From Chthoniobacterales bacterium (lineage in GTDB: Bacteria; Verrucomicrobiota; Verrucomicrobiia; Chthoniobacterales; DASVRZ01), in NCBI GenBank assembly GCA_039930045.1, contig JBDSQB010000012.1:1-64000 (forward strand): a DNA stretch of 64,000 nt, given 5' to 3'. The position numbers were made by a program, and so were the translations under genes. Every line of letters begins with the position of its first letter. The stretch's first letter is position 1. Shown here one piece after another: positions 52,467 to 60,759 of this stretch. The notes beneath the pieces were generated by a model. That model saw nothing but the letters and a program-made list of their open reading frames with translations. It made no database searches and was not told the DNA's origin.

Positions 52467-53819
52467 TTAGCCCAGCGCCGCGCGGACTTTCGCCGCATTC
52501 AGCCCCTGCCCTACCATCGCCACGCCGATTTTTGCCGGATTCAACACCTGCGCCGCAGTCGCCCGCAACTCCTCCGCCGTCACCGCAGCGAGCCGCTGTT
52601 GCACCTCGCTCGGATCGATCGCGCGTCCGTAGGCGAGAATCGTTTCCCCCAGCCACATCATCTGGTGCGTCGTGCTTTCGAGGCACAATTCCGTGTGGCC
52701 GATGCTGTAATCCTTCGCTTGGCGCAGCTCGCGGGCGGAAATCTTTTTGTCCGCCAGCTTACGAAATTCCCGGCTCATCAGGCGCACGGCCTTGTCCACT
52801 TTTTCGGCGTCAAGCCCCACGCTGATGTTCAGCAATCCAGTGTCCTCCAGGCACATCGTTTCCGACTGAATGGAGTAGCACAGGCCGTGAGTTTCGCGCA
52901 GTTGCTGGAAGAGCCGGCTGCTCATGTTTTCGCCGAGGATCACGCTCAGGAGTTTGGTCGCGAAACGGCCCGGATCGCGGCGGCTGACGGAATGCGCGCC
53001 GAGAGCCAGATGCGATTGCTCGGTGTCGTCCTCGATGGCGCGAATCTCCGGCTTCCATTTGAGTCCCATCCATTTCTGGAAAGTGGGCAGCGGACCGGCT
53101 TTCAGCTTGGAAACGAGCGGTTGCAACGCCGCCAGCGCCTCGCCGTGGGTCACGTTTCCAGCGACGGCGATCAAAATCGTGGAGGCGTTATACATTTGCC
53201 GGACGAAGTTTTGCACCTTGCGCCGGCTGAAAGTCGCCAGCGTTTCCACCGAGCCAGTGAGCGGACGGCCCAGCGGATGTTTTGGCCACATCAGGTCGGT
53301 CAGCACCTCCTCGGCGTGCTGCGACGGCTGGTCTTTATACATCAAAATTTCCTCGCGAATGACCTCGCGCTCCCGCTCGATCTCATCGGACTCAAACCGC
53401 GAATTCAGCACCATATCCAGAAGTACATCCCCCAGCAGCGGCAAATATCTCGCCCCGGCCTTGGCGTAATAACAGGTGTGATCCTCGGTCGTAAAAGCGT
53501 TTACAAAACCGCCCACGCCCTCGACGGCCTCGGTGATTTGCCGCGCGCTGCGCTCCTTCGTTCCCTTAAAAAGCATGTGCTCGACGAAATGCGAAATGCC
53601 GCAATCCTCCGCAGCCTCATGACGCCCCCCCACGGCCACCCAGACGCCGACGGTGACCGATTTCATGTGCGGCATCGCGGCGGTAGCGATGCGGGCTCCG
53701 TTGGGCAGGGTTGTGACTTGGTAAATACCCTCGAGGACGGTCGGGGCGGGGGCTAACTTTCGACCTTTTCGTCCAACGAGAGGGAGGTGAGAGCCAGACG
53801 GGCCAGAGCGATGTCGCAT
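52467..53819 (-). CDS. M16-family zinc peptidase (PqqL/processing-peptidase-like)
   Basis: This 450-residue protein carries the inverted zinc motif HFVEH (His77, Glu80, His81) in GISHFVEHMLFKGTKERS, then GGFVNAFTTEDHTCYYAKAG, and EREVIREEILMYKDQPSQHA with the third Glu ligand. The C-terminal half is the inactive partner-type domain (ETHGLCYSIQSETMCLEDTG). A cytoplasmic or periplasmic peptide-degrading role is likely; no signal peptide is seen. The only in-frame ATG at the right place (53819) overlaps ispD by 67 nt, so the true start may be a rarer codon slightly downstream. Confidence 0.92.
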   Translation of the reverse strand: MRHRSGPSGSHLPLVGRKGRKLAPAPTVLEGIYQVTTLPNGARIATAAMPHMKSVTVGVWVAVGGRHEAAEDCGISHFVEHMLFKGTKERSARQITEAVEGVGGFVNAFTTEDHTCYYAKAGARYLPLLGDVLLDMVLNSRFESDEIEREREVIREEILMYKDQPSQHAEEVLTDLMWPKHPLGRPLTGSVETLATFSRRKVQNFVRQMYNASTILIAVAGNVTHGEALAALQPLVSKLKAGPLPTFQKWMGLKWKPEIRAIEDDTEQSHLALGAHSVSRRDPGRFATKLLSVILGENMSSRLFQQLRETHGLCYSIQSETMCLEDTGLLNISVGLDAEKVDKAVRLMSREFRKLADKKISARELRQAKDYSIGHTELCLESTTHQMMWLGETILAYGRAIDPSEVQQRLAAVTAEELRATAAQVLNPAKIGVAMVGQGLNAAKVRAALG

Positions 53820-54451
53820 GAATAAGTGATCTTGAAATTAGGGTCCTGCGCGGGAACTAACTTGACGCGATCTCCCTGTTTTGCAACCGCCGATACTTCG
53901 TCGGTAACGATGTCTCCAACAGCGAGGATCTTCTGGTAAGCGGCCCGAAGGCGTTCGGCCTGAAAGACTTGCGGCGTCTGCATCGCCCAAAGATGCGTGC
54001 GATCCACGGGCTCCTGGACGAAACCGTCGGCGTCGGTGCGCTTTAAGGTGTCGGTTACAGGAGTCGCCAGACTGGCGGCTCCGTGGGTTCGTGCGGCGGC
54101 GAGCACGGCCAGCAGATCGCGCGGTGACAGGAGCGGACGCGCGGCATCGTGGACTGCAATAAAATGGAACTCGGCTGCAACTTTTTCCAATCCGGCGGCG
54201 ACGGAGAAATGACGCTCGGTGCCTCCCGGCAAAACGTGGGTCAGCTTCGGAAACTGAGTCGTTTCGGACTGGAACTCAGCGAGGTTTTTCTGCGAGGCAA
54301 CGAGGACGATCTGGCCGATCTCCGGGCAGTCCTGCAACGTCCGCAAGCTGTGCCGATAGACCGGACTTCCATTCAAATCGGCGCGCAGTTTGTCGAAGCC
54401 CATCCGCTGGCTGCTTCCGCCGGCAACGACGATGGCGGCGGCGCTGGCCAT
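53753..54451 (-). CDS. ispD: 2-C-methyl-D-erythritol 4-phosphate cytidylyltransferase
   Basis: The 232-residue enzyme has the CTP-binding AAAIVVAGGSSQRMGFDKLR at the start (residues 3-22), LPGGTERHFSVAAGLEKV, AVHDAARPLLSPRDL and TPVTDTLKRTD, then WAMQTPQVFQAERLRAAYQK and VTDEVSAVAKQGDRVKLVPA, all typical of IspD. It makes CDP-methylerythritol in the non-mevalonate isoprenoid pathway. ispF, often adjacent, is not here. It belongs to the leftward run unknown-yqeY-ispD-M16. Confidence 0.95.
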   Translation of the reverse strand: MASAAAIVVAGGSSQRMGFDKLRADLNGSPVYRHSLRTLQDCPEIGQIVLVASQKNLAEFQSETTQFPKLTHVLPGGTERHFSVAAGLEKVAAEFHFIAVHDAARPLLSPRDLLAVLAAARTHGAASLATPVTDTLKRTDADGFVQEPVDRTHLWAMQTPQVFQAERLRAAYQKILAVGDIVTDEVSAVAKQGDRVKLVPAQDPNFKITYSCDIALARLALTSLSLDEKVES

Positions 54452-54455
54452 GCGT

Positions 54456-54911
54456 TTAAGCGAGCGCTTTTTGCACCGCCTGGCTGAGCGTTTTGCCGTC
54501 CACGCGACCAGCGGCTTTGGCGGTGGCGACTTTCATCACGATGCCCATTTGCGTCTTGTTCGTCGCGCCCGTCTCGGCAATGGCATCGGCCACAATCGCA
54601 TTCAACTCGCTCTCCGACAGCGCCTTGGGCAGATACGTGTTGAGGATTTCCATCTCGGCTTTTTCCTTCGCGGCAAGCTCGGGACGTCCGCCTTTTTCAA
54701 AACCCTCGACAGAGTCCTGGCGCTGTTTGACTTGCTTGCGAATCACCGCCATCGACTCGGGATCGTCGAGCTTGGCGTCGGCTCCGCCTTTTTCGATGGA
54801 TGCATTTTTCAGCGCGGCCTTGAGCAGGCGGAGCACGGAAAGTTTGTCCGCCGCCTTGGCTCGCATGGCGTCTTTGATGTCGGAATCGATCTGGTCTTGG
54901 ATGAGTATCAT
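54456..54911 (-). CDS. GatB/YqeY domain protein
   Basis: This 151-residue protein shows the YqeY fold: MRAKAADKLSVLRLLKAALK (16-35), KQVKQRQDSVEGFEKGGRPE, AKEKAEMEILNTYLPKALSE and TNKTQMGIVMKVATAKAAGR with DGKTLSQAVQKAL at the end. YqeY is homologous to the tRNA-binding tail domain of GatB; its stand-alone role is not established. It is 4 nt from ispD and 18 nt from the small upstream gene. Confidence 0.93.
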   Translation of the reverse strand: MILIQDQIDSDIKDAMRAKAADKLSVLRLLKAALKNASIEKGGADAKLDDPESMAVIRKQVKQRQDSVEGFEKGGRPELAAKEKAEMEILNTYLPKALSESELNAIVADAIAETGATNKTQMGIVMKVATAKAAGRVDGKTLSQAVQKALA

Positions 54912-54929
54912 GGGAGTCGTTTGGGGAAA

Positions 54930-55220
54930 TTATTGGGCCGCCGCCGTCTGCTGGCGAATGCGTTCTTTCTTGGTCTCGGCGTTCTCGCGAATGCGGGTGA
55001 TTTCGTGATTCAACTGCCGTTGCAAACTGTCCACCTCGGCGAAGTTTCCACTGGCTTTTTCCTTCACGATCTCGCCTTGCAGGAAAAGCTCCTTCTCCGC
55101 CACTTTGGCCATCGCCTCGGACTCGATTTCGGCAATCGCGGATTTCTGCTCCTCAGTCAGGGTAACGGTCGGCGCGCTTTTTTGCAGACGCTCCATGGCA
55201 AGTTCGTAGGCGGATTTCAT
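54930..55220 (-). CDS. Small charged helical protein of unknown function
   Basis: The 96-residue product (MKSAYELAMERLQKSAPTVT ...) is almost all alpha-helix and highly charged (KSAIAEIESEAMAKVAEKEL, LQRQLNHEITRIRENAETKK), with coiled-coil character and no membrane segment. I recognise no known family. It sits 18 nt before yqeY and just after tRNA-Ser, and is probably co-transcribed with yqeY-ispD-M16. Confidence 0.7.
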   Translation of the reverse strand: MKSAYELAMERLQKSAPTVTLTEEQKSAIAEIESEAMAKVAEKELFLQGEIVKEKASGNFAEVDSLQRQLNHEITRIRENAETKKERIRQQTAAAQ

Positions 55221-55238
55221 AAAATTAGGGGATGCTCG

Positions 55239-55326
55239 TGGCGGAGGGGGTGGGATTCGAACCCACGGAGCCTTGCGGCTCTCCAGTTTTCAAGACTGGC
55301 GCAATCGACCACTCTACCACCCCTCC
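55239..55326 (-). tRNA. tRNA-Ser (anticodon UGA), CCA encoded
   Basis: Leftward the sequence begins GGAGGGGTGGTAGAGTGG and pairs its 7-nt acceptor GGAGGGG with CCCCTCC near the 3' end. The anticodon loop CTTGAAA gives UGA (55290-55292). A class II variable arm (GAGCCGCAAGGCTC) is present, as for Ser, and the T-loop is GGTTCGAATCC. The discriminator is G and the CCA tail is encoded. Confidence 0.95.
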
Positions 55327-55343
55327 TTTTCGGCAGCCGCAGA

Positions 55344-56042
55344 CTAACGCACTTTCCATAAACGACAAGCCGCAAAACGGCGCGATTGCCCCAGCCACCA
55401 GGCGGTAATCAGCCCAAACCACGCACCGAAACAGACGTCGGAAAGGTGGTGCGCGTCGATCATCATCCGGCTCGCGGCCATGATCACCGGCGGCACGAGC
55501 CAGAGAAAGGAACCGGGCTTCCGGCGAAAGGCGAGCACTGTGAAAAAACCGAACGCCGTCGCCGTATGACCACTCGGAAACGAGCTGTATTTGTTCTGCC
55601 CAAGGAGCCATTTGCCATCGTGACGCAGCCCATACCAGCCGGGCTCGACTTTGATATTATTCGGCCGCGTCCGACCCGTGGTGAGTCGCAGCGTATTGGT
55701 AACCGCCCCAGCGATGCTCGAGGCGACGATCATCGTGACGACGAGCCGCAGCAGGCCGGACCGCTTTTTCCACCAGGCCCAGACGAGAAAGGGCAGCACG
55801 TAAAGCATCAGCCACGGCCAGTCGCCGTAGTCGGAGATGAGGCCCGCGAGGTTTTTCAGCGGCTTCGTCCGATGCTCCGCGATGAAACGAATCACGGCGT
55901 CATCGAGGAAAAAACTCACGCCGCATAGCACGCCAAAGAGCCCGAGAAACAGCACCTGCAACCGGCGGCGCTTCCGCAAACGCGCGGCCTGGTTTTGCAT
56001 TTGAGTTTGATTCAAATGGGAATCCTCGGTAGGGCTGGACAT
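55344..56042 (-). CDS. PAP2-family membrane phosphatase
   Basis: At 232 residues from the ATG at 56042, it has about five to six helices and the three acid-phosphatase motifs: TTGRTRPNN (motif 1), SSFPSGHTATAFG (motif 2) and SRMMIDAHHLSDVCFG (motif 3, catalytic His and Asp). Such enzymes dephosphorylate undecaprenyl pyrophosphate, phosphatidic acid or lipid A. The N-terminus is cytoplasmic and basic ([10 protein letters not shown]). It is divergent from the ArnT-like gene, with 37 bp between the starts, and the pair may act on the same lipid carriers. Confidence 0.9.
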   Translation of the reverse strand: MSSPTEDSHLNQTQMQNQAARLRKRRRLQVLFLGLFGVLCGVSFFLDDAVIRFIAEHRTKPLKNLAGLISDYGDWPWLMLYVLPFLVWAWWKKRSGLLRLVVTMIVASSIAGAVTNTLRLTTGRTRPNNIKVEPGWYGLRHDGKWLLGQNKYSSFPSGHTATAFGFFTVLAFRRKPGSFLWLVPPVIMAASRMMIDAHHLSDVCFGAWFGLITAWWLGQSRRFAACRLWKVR

Positions 56043-56079
56043 TCCGCTTCTGTAGCAGAAAACCCCGAAACCGCCACGC

Positions 56080-57486
56080 ATGACCTTACCGACCACCCCG
56101 AGCCTGCGGCATTACGCGTGGCTCTTTCTGACCGTGGCGCTCTTCCATTTTGCGGGCACGTGGAGCTTGCCGCTAATCGACCGCGACGAGCCGCGTTTCG
56201 CCGAGGCTTCGCGGGAAATGCTCCAGCGCCGGGACTACGTGGTGCCGTATTTTAACAACCAATATCGCTTCGACAAACCGCCGCTAACCTACTGGCTGCA
56301 GATCTCCGCCTACCGCCTTTTCGGCGACAACGAAGCCGCCGCGCGACTTCCATCGGTTTTGGCAGCGGCGGGAGTGGCCGTCATCTTGCTCGCGTGGGGA
56401 AGTCGAATGAAAGACGCCGCGCTGGGCTGGCGGGCGGCGATTATTTTCACCCTCAGCCTGCAAGTCGCGCTCCATGCCAGGGCCGCCGTGGCGGACATGC
56501 TGTTGGTCTTTTTCGTCACGCTCGCCGCCTGGGCCGGATGGGAAATGCGCAATGCGCTCAAAGTCCGCTGGTGGCTGATCGCTTTCGGCGCGCTGGCGCT
56601 GGGTTTCCTCGCCAAAGGCCCCATCGCCTGGCTCCCGCTCATCCCCATCGGAATGCAACTCCGCTCTAAAAAAGACGGGCTCGCGTTTGCCGCCGGGGTC
56701 GTCGCGATGCTCGGCCTCGTCGCGCTCTGGGGAATCCCCGCGCTGGAGCGAACCAACGGGCAATTTTTCAACGTCGGCATCGGCAAACACGTCGTGGGCC
56801 GTTCCGTCGCTACGATGGAAGGTCACGGCGCGAAAGGTCTGCTCGGCTATCTCGGGACGCTGCCGTTTTATTTCCTGACGGTCTTCGCGTCGTTCGCACC
56901 GTGGTCGTGGTTTCTGCCGCGCTTGGTCGGAAAATGGAGAACGCTTTGGGAGTCGGAGCATTATCTGGTGCTGCTGGTTGTGCTCTATTTCGGCGTCTTC
57001 ACCTTGGTAAAAACCAAGCTCCCTCACTACACGTTGCCCGCGTTTCCCATCCTCGCCCTGCTCGTCGCCAGTCTGCTGACCACCCTGCAAGTCCGCAAGT
57101 TCGCCATTGGCATGGGCGCGTTTGTGCTCCTGCTCTCGCTGGTCGTTTTCCCATGGGCTGCGCGGCTTTTTCCGGCTCCCGCCTTCGCCGCCCAGAGCGC
57201 CGCTGTTCTTAAGCCGGAAATGGAGTTTGCCAGCATCGAATTTGTCGAGCCGAGTCTGGTCTGGTCCTTCCGCAAAACCGTCCGCGGCTTCCACTCGAAG
57301 GTTGATTCCCGCAAAGCCGCCCGCTGGATGTCGCAGCCCGGCGCGCGCTTTTACATTGGTCCCACGAATGAAGTCGCCGCCGCCTTTCCCGCTCCCGATC
57401 CCGGCTGGAAAATTTTCCATCACACCGGACGCAATTTCGCGAAGGGCGACCGCACCGATCTGACCATGCTCTTGAAGACGGATTGA
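56080..57486 (+). CDS. ArnT/PMT-type glycosyltransferase (GT-C)
   Basis: This 468-residue integral membrane enzyme has about 11 helices. The first periplasmic loop holds DRDEPRFAEASREML (about 35-49) with the catalytic-region Asp-Glu, and FDKPPLTYWLQISAYRLFG, the ArnT/PMT signature. It uses a polyprenyl-phosphate sugar, as ArnT does with aminoarabinose on lipid A; the sugar here is not known. A Lys/Thr-rich segment FTLVKTKLPHYTLPAFPILA matches the ArnT family. The start at 56080 is the only good ATG ahead of the first helix. Confidence 0.9.
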   Translation: MTLPTTPSLRHYAWLFLTVALFHFAGTWSLPLIDRDEPRFAEASREMLQRRDYVVPYFNNQYRFDKPPLTYWLQISAYRLFGDNEAAARLPSVLAAAGVAVILLAWGSRMKDAALGWRAAIIFTLSLQVALHARAAVADMLLVFFVTLAAWAGWEMRNALKVRWWLIAFGALALGFLAKGPIAWLPLIPIGMQLRSKKDGLAFAAGVVAMLGLVALWGIPALERTNGQFFNVGIGKHVVGRSVATMEGHGAKGLLGYLGTLPFYFLTVFASFAPWSWFLPRLVGKWRTLWESEHYLVLLVVLYFGVFTLVKTKLPHYTLPAFPILALLVASLLTTLQVRKFAIGMGAFVLLLSLVVFPWAARLFPAPAFAAQSAAVLKPEMEFASIEFVEPSLVWSFRKTVRGFHSKVDSRKAARWMSQPGARFYIGPTNEVAAAFPAPDPGWKIFHHTGRNFAKGDRTDLTMLLKTD

Positions 57487-57555
57487 GCCAGATTTGCCTC
57501 TAACTCCGCCCATTTTCCCGCTTCCCAAGGCGAGTCCGAGGTGTATCGTAAATCC

Positions 57556-58209
57556 ATGCTCTCCAGCCGCATCCTCGCTGTTCTCCTCCTCACTTCCACC
57601 CTGCTCCGCGCCGATCTGGTCATCGTTCAAGACGTCGATGCCATGGGCCAGCAGGTTTCCATGACCCTGAAAACCAAGGGCACGATGATGCGCGTCGATC
57701 TTAATCCAAAGATGAGCATCCTCATCGACGGCGCGACCGGCGACATGAAAACCCTCATGCACGACCAGAAAATGTTCATGTCGATGAACATGGACGCCAT
57801 GAAAGGCATGATGCCCGCCCCGAAGCCCGGCGCGACCGCCAAGCCCACTTTGAAGGCTCTCGGCAACAAGCAAAAAATCAGTGGCTACGACACCGAGGAA
57901 TATCTCTACACCCAGGGCGACACCGTTTCCCACCTCTGGATTGCCAAGGATTACCCGCACTACGACGCCTTCGTCAAAGTCATGGAAACCCTCCGCAAAG
58001 GCCCCATCGGACAGATGAGCCCGCAGATGCAGATGGACATGACCCAACTTCCCGGGATGCCGCTGAAAACCATCGTGGACATGGGCGGCAAATCGGGCAC
58101 CAGCGTCGTCAAATCGGTCGAGGAGAAAGATCTCGACCCATCGGATTTCGTCGCTCCAGCCGACTACAAATCGTTTGCCATGCCGACGATTCCCCCACCC
58201 AATCAATAA
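57556..58209 (+). CDS. DUF4412 domain exported protein
   Basis: The 217-residue protein has a signal peptide (MLSSRILAVLLLTSTLLRA) and the DUF4412 pattern: strands such as VSMTLKTKGTMMRVDLNPKM, ILIDGATGDMKTLMHDQKMF, a Met-rich stretch (MSMNMDAMKGMMP), then SGYDTEEYLYTQGDTVSHLW. These periplasmic LolA-like beta-sheet proteins occur in many PVC and Acidobacteria genomes; role unknown. The start at 57556 puts the signal peptide at the N-terminus. A GTG 15 nt upstream is possible. Confidence 0.82.
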   Translation: MLSSRILAVLLLTSTLLRADLVIVQDVDAMGQQVSMTLKTKGTMMRVDLNPKMSILIDGATGDMKTLMHDQKMFMSMNMDAMKGMMPAPKPGATAKPTLKALGNKQKISGYDTEEYLYTQGDTVSHLWIAKDYPHYDAFVKVMETLRKGPIGQMSPQMQMDMTQLPGMPLKTIVDMGGKSGTSVVKSVEEKDLDPSDFVAPADYKSFAMPTIPPPNQ

Positions 58210-58224
58210 CCCGCCTCATTGCCC

Positions 58225-58839
58225 ATGAACACGCCGGAAGCTTCTCCCCCCGAGCCGCCTCCCTATAGCGATGTTCTGCCCATGGACCTGGTGCTGGCGT
58301 CCACTTCGCCGCGCCGGATCGAGTTGCTCTCGCACCTCGGCCACACCTTCCGCATCGTCCCGCCCGGAGTCGAGGAAAGCTCCGCTGGCCACCTCACGCC
58401 GCGCGAACTTTCCCTGCTCAACGCCAAGCGCAAGTCGCACGCCGTCGCCGCTTTTGAGCCGACTTCCATCGTTATCGGAGCCGACACCGTTGTCGCCATC
58501 GCAGGCGAAACCCTCGGCAAACCGGCCGACCTCGACGAGGCGCGCTCCATGATTCACAAACTCAGCGGACGCACCCATCAAGTCGTCACCAGCGTCTGGA
58601 TCACACGCCTGCATCCGTTTCACATGGTCGCCTTCACCGAAGTCAGCGAAGTCACTTTCCGCTCACTCGACTCGCATTCGATTCTGGCTTACTTGGAAAA
58701 AATCGATCCGCTCGACAAAGCCGGTGCCTACGCCGCTCAGGAATATCGCGACGAAATCATCGAAAGCATCCAAGGCTCGCTCGACAACGTCATCGGACTC
58801 CCCGTCGAATCCGTCGCGCTGGCCCTTACGGAATTCTAA
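58225..58839 (+). CDS. Maf-family nucleoside triphosphate pyrophosphatase
   Basis: At 204 residues (from the ATG at 58225), it has a short extra N-terminus (about 18 residues) before DLVLASTSPRRIELLSHLG, the Maf signature, and ESSAGHLTPRELSLLNAKRK. It then has GADTVVAIAGETLGKPADLD with the catalytic Asp, the SGRTHQVVTSVWITR motif, and KAGAYAAQEYRDEIIESIQG near the C-terminus. Maf enzymes remove modified or ordinary pyrimidine/dTTP-like nucleotides. It is followed directly by an epimerase gene (next base). Confidence 0.93.
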   Translation: MNTPEASPPEPPPYSDVLPMDLVLASTSPRRIELLSHLGHTFRIVPPGVEESSAGHLTPRELSLLNAKRKSHAVAAFEPTSIVIGADTVVAIAGETLGKPADLDEARSMIHKLSGRTHQVVTSVWITRLHPFHMVAFTEVSEVTFRSLDSHSILAYLEKIDPLDKAGAYAAQEYRDEIIESIQGSLDNVIGLPVESVALALTEF

Positions 58840-59694
58840 ATGCCCAGCGTCCTGATCGTCGGCTGCGGCTACCTCGGGCGCGAAGTTGCGCGGCGTTTCT
58901 TCAAGTTGGGTTGGAACGTCACCGCCTGGACCAGCGCCCCGGAATCGGCCCAACGCGAGGGCGCGGCGGGTTTCCGCGTGTCGCCGGTGGACATCCGCGA
59001 ATTGGACTGGATTCGGCGCATCGGCCAGCGCGACGGCCCCTACGATTGGGTCATCAACTGCGTCAGCTCCGGCGGCGGCGACTCGGAGCGTTATCGCGAA
59101 ATCTACCTCAACGGCACCGCCAATCTCATTCGCGGACTTATCTTTGACCGCCTCCTTTTCACCAGCAGCACGTCGGTTTACGGCCAGACCGATGGAACTC
59201 CCGTCTCCGAGGATTCGCCCACGGCAATGACCACCGCCACCGGCCAGATCCTGCGCGACACCGAGGACATCGTCCTCGCTCGCGGCGGCATCGTCGCCCG
59301 GCTCGCGGGCATTTACGGACCCGATCGCGGCGCGATGTTACGCCGGTTTCTGGAAGGAAAATCCACCCTCGACGGCGACGGCAGCCGCTGGCTGAACACC
59401 ATCCATCGCGACGACGCCGTGAGTGCATTGGAACTCCTCATCACCACGAACGCCGACTCCGGCCTCTACAACGTCGCCGACGATGGCGGCCTGACCCAGC
59501 TCGCCGCCTTCCAATTTCTCGCCGAAAAACTCCAGCGTCCCCTCCCTCCATCCGCCCCGCCCAATCTGGAGCGCAAACGCGGCTTCTCCAACAAACAAGT
59601 CCTCAACACCCACCTCCGCGCCCTCGGCTGGAGTCCGATGTTCCCCAGTTTTCTCGATGGACTCGAAGCTGACTTGAGCGAGCTCGTTATTTAG
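58840..59694 (+). CDS. SDR-type NAD(P)-dependent epimerase/dehydratase (YeeZ-like)
   Basis: This 284-residue protein has the N-terminal Rossmann motif SVLIVGCGYLGREVARRFFK (GxGxxG). It then shows WVINCVSSGGGDSERYREIY and LLFTSSTSVYGQTDGTPVSE, which carries the Ser/Tyr catalytic region (Tyr in VYG). GIVARLAGIYGPDRGAMLRR and NTIHRDDAVSALELLI (cofactor side) follow. It resembles E. coli YeeZ-like atypical extended SDRs; the substrate is unknown. It begins at the base after maf ends and overlaps the convergent ThuA gene by 8 nt. Confidence 0.87.
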   Translation: MPSVLIVGCGYLGREVARRFFKLGWNVTAWTSAPESAQREGAAGFRVSPVDIRELDWIRRIGQRDGPYDWVINCVSSGGGDSERYREIYLNGTANLIRGLIFDRLLFTSSTSVYGQTDGTPVSEDSPTAMTTATGQILRDTEDIVLARGGIVARLAGIYGPDRGAMLRRFLEGKSTLDGDGSRWLNTIHRDDAVSALELLITTNADSGLYNVADDGGLTQLAAFQFLAEKLQRPLPPSAPPNLERKRGFSNKQVLNTHLRALGWSPMFPSFLDGLEADLSELVI

Positions 59695-60619
59695 CCACTG
59701 CGGGAGCCATCGCGGCCTCGGCGGCGGGGAAATCGCGCAGGCTCACGGCCTCGGCAGTCGGGAAATCCTTCGGCACGGTCTCATCGACCGGACGCTTCGC
59801 CAGCCATTGCAAGGCCCGCACGAGGAGCGTCTGAAAGTCCGCCGCGCGCAGATCCACCGGGTCCGCCTCGTCGTGCCAGATATGACCGTAAGTCGAATTG
59901 AACACCCGGCCCTCGCCGTAGTTTACCACCCACTCGATGGGCCAGCGCTCGCCCGTTTTCGGATCCTCCGCCCACGAGAGAACCGTCAGATTTTCGGCCG
60001 GTCCACGGACATAGGTATAGACCTCGATGAGCGGCGTCTTCCATTGCGCTGGAAGTCCGGCGTGAATCGGATGCGTGCCGAGCTGATGTATCACCCGGTC
60101 CGTGCGCGCCCCGTGGCTGGTGCCATTTCCCTGGCCCGGCGGGATGCGCTCGATCGTGCCGTCGACCTGCACGCGGAGGGCGGTGCCGACTTCTTTTCCG
60201 CGCCAGCCGAGGCCAATCATCGAGTTGTAAGCGGGCCAGGTGGCGAAGGCGTTGTTGGCGGAATGGAGAATGAACAACCCGCCGCCGTCGTGCACGAAAT
60301 GCTCCAGACCCTCACGAGCCGGGGCGGGCCACATCGGGCCGCGACCCCCGAGGTCGTTGCAGGTCTGGATGACGACATCATAGTTCTGAAAGGTCGGACA
60401 CCACGCCGCCGTCGCCGCCGCCGGATCGAGCGGCACGGTGGACACAGTGAGCTCAAACCCGCCCGCGTTTTTAAGGACATCCGCCGTCAAGCGCGTGGTG
60501 CGCTGCCAGTCGTGATTCCCATATCCATCGACCAGCAGAACGCGGATCGGCGCCGCCGCTGCCGCCGTGGTGAATAGGATGGAACTCAAAAGCCAGACGC
60601 TTAGGAAATAGGGGAACAC
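59687..60619 (-). CDS. ThuA domain-containing exported protein
   Basis: The 310-residue protein has a signal peptide (LLSSILFTTAAAAAPIR) and a class I glutamine amidotransferase-like ThuA domain: VLLVDGYGNHDWQRTTRLTA, NYDVVIQTCNDLGGRGPMW, LEHFVHDGGGLFILHSANNA and YTYVRGPAENLTVLSWAEDP. ThuA proteins are linked to trehalose/disaccharide use and are abundant in Verrucomicrobiota and Planctomycetes; in related genomes they form sugar-oxidation clusters. Here it is isolated. The true mature protein is probably periplasmic. Confidence 0.9.
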   Translation of the reverse strand: MFPYFLSVWLLSSILFTTAAAAAPIRVLLVDGYGNHDWQRTTRLTADVLKNAGGFELTVSTVPLDPAAATAAWCPTFQNYDVVIQTCNDLGGRGPMWPAPAREGLEHFVHDGGGLFILHSANNAFATWPAYNSMIGLGWRGKEVGTALRVQVDGTIERIPPGQGNGTSHGARTDRVIHQLGTHPIHAGLPAQWKTPLIEVYTYVRGPAENLTVLSWAEDPKTGERWPIEWVVNYGEGRVFNSTYGHIWHDEADPVDLRAADFQTLLVRALQWLAKRPVDETVPKDFPTAEAVSLRDFPAAEAAMAPAVAK

Positions 60620-60683
60620 CCAGCGAAAGTAGCTAGGTCCGACTATGATTCAAGCATCTGCTCTGACCTTGAGTATCACGGCG

Positions 60684-60712
60684 TTGACATTGCCAGGGCA
60701 ACCTCCTATTCC
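60684..60712 (+). promoter_or_regulatory. Sigma-70-type promoter of the choice-of-anchor D gene
   Basis: A perfect TTGACA (60684-60689), a 17-nt spacer and TATTCC (60707-60712). Transcription would begin near 60719, which makes the ATG at 60724 too close and favours 60760. Confidence 0.45.
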
Positions 60713-60759
60713 CTGCGGAACCCATGAGTCTCTCCCCAACATTTTCGAGTCCAGGTGGA

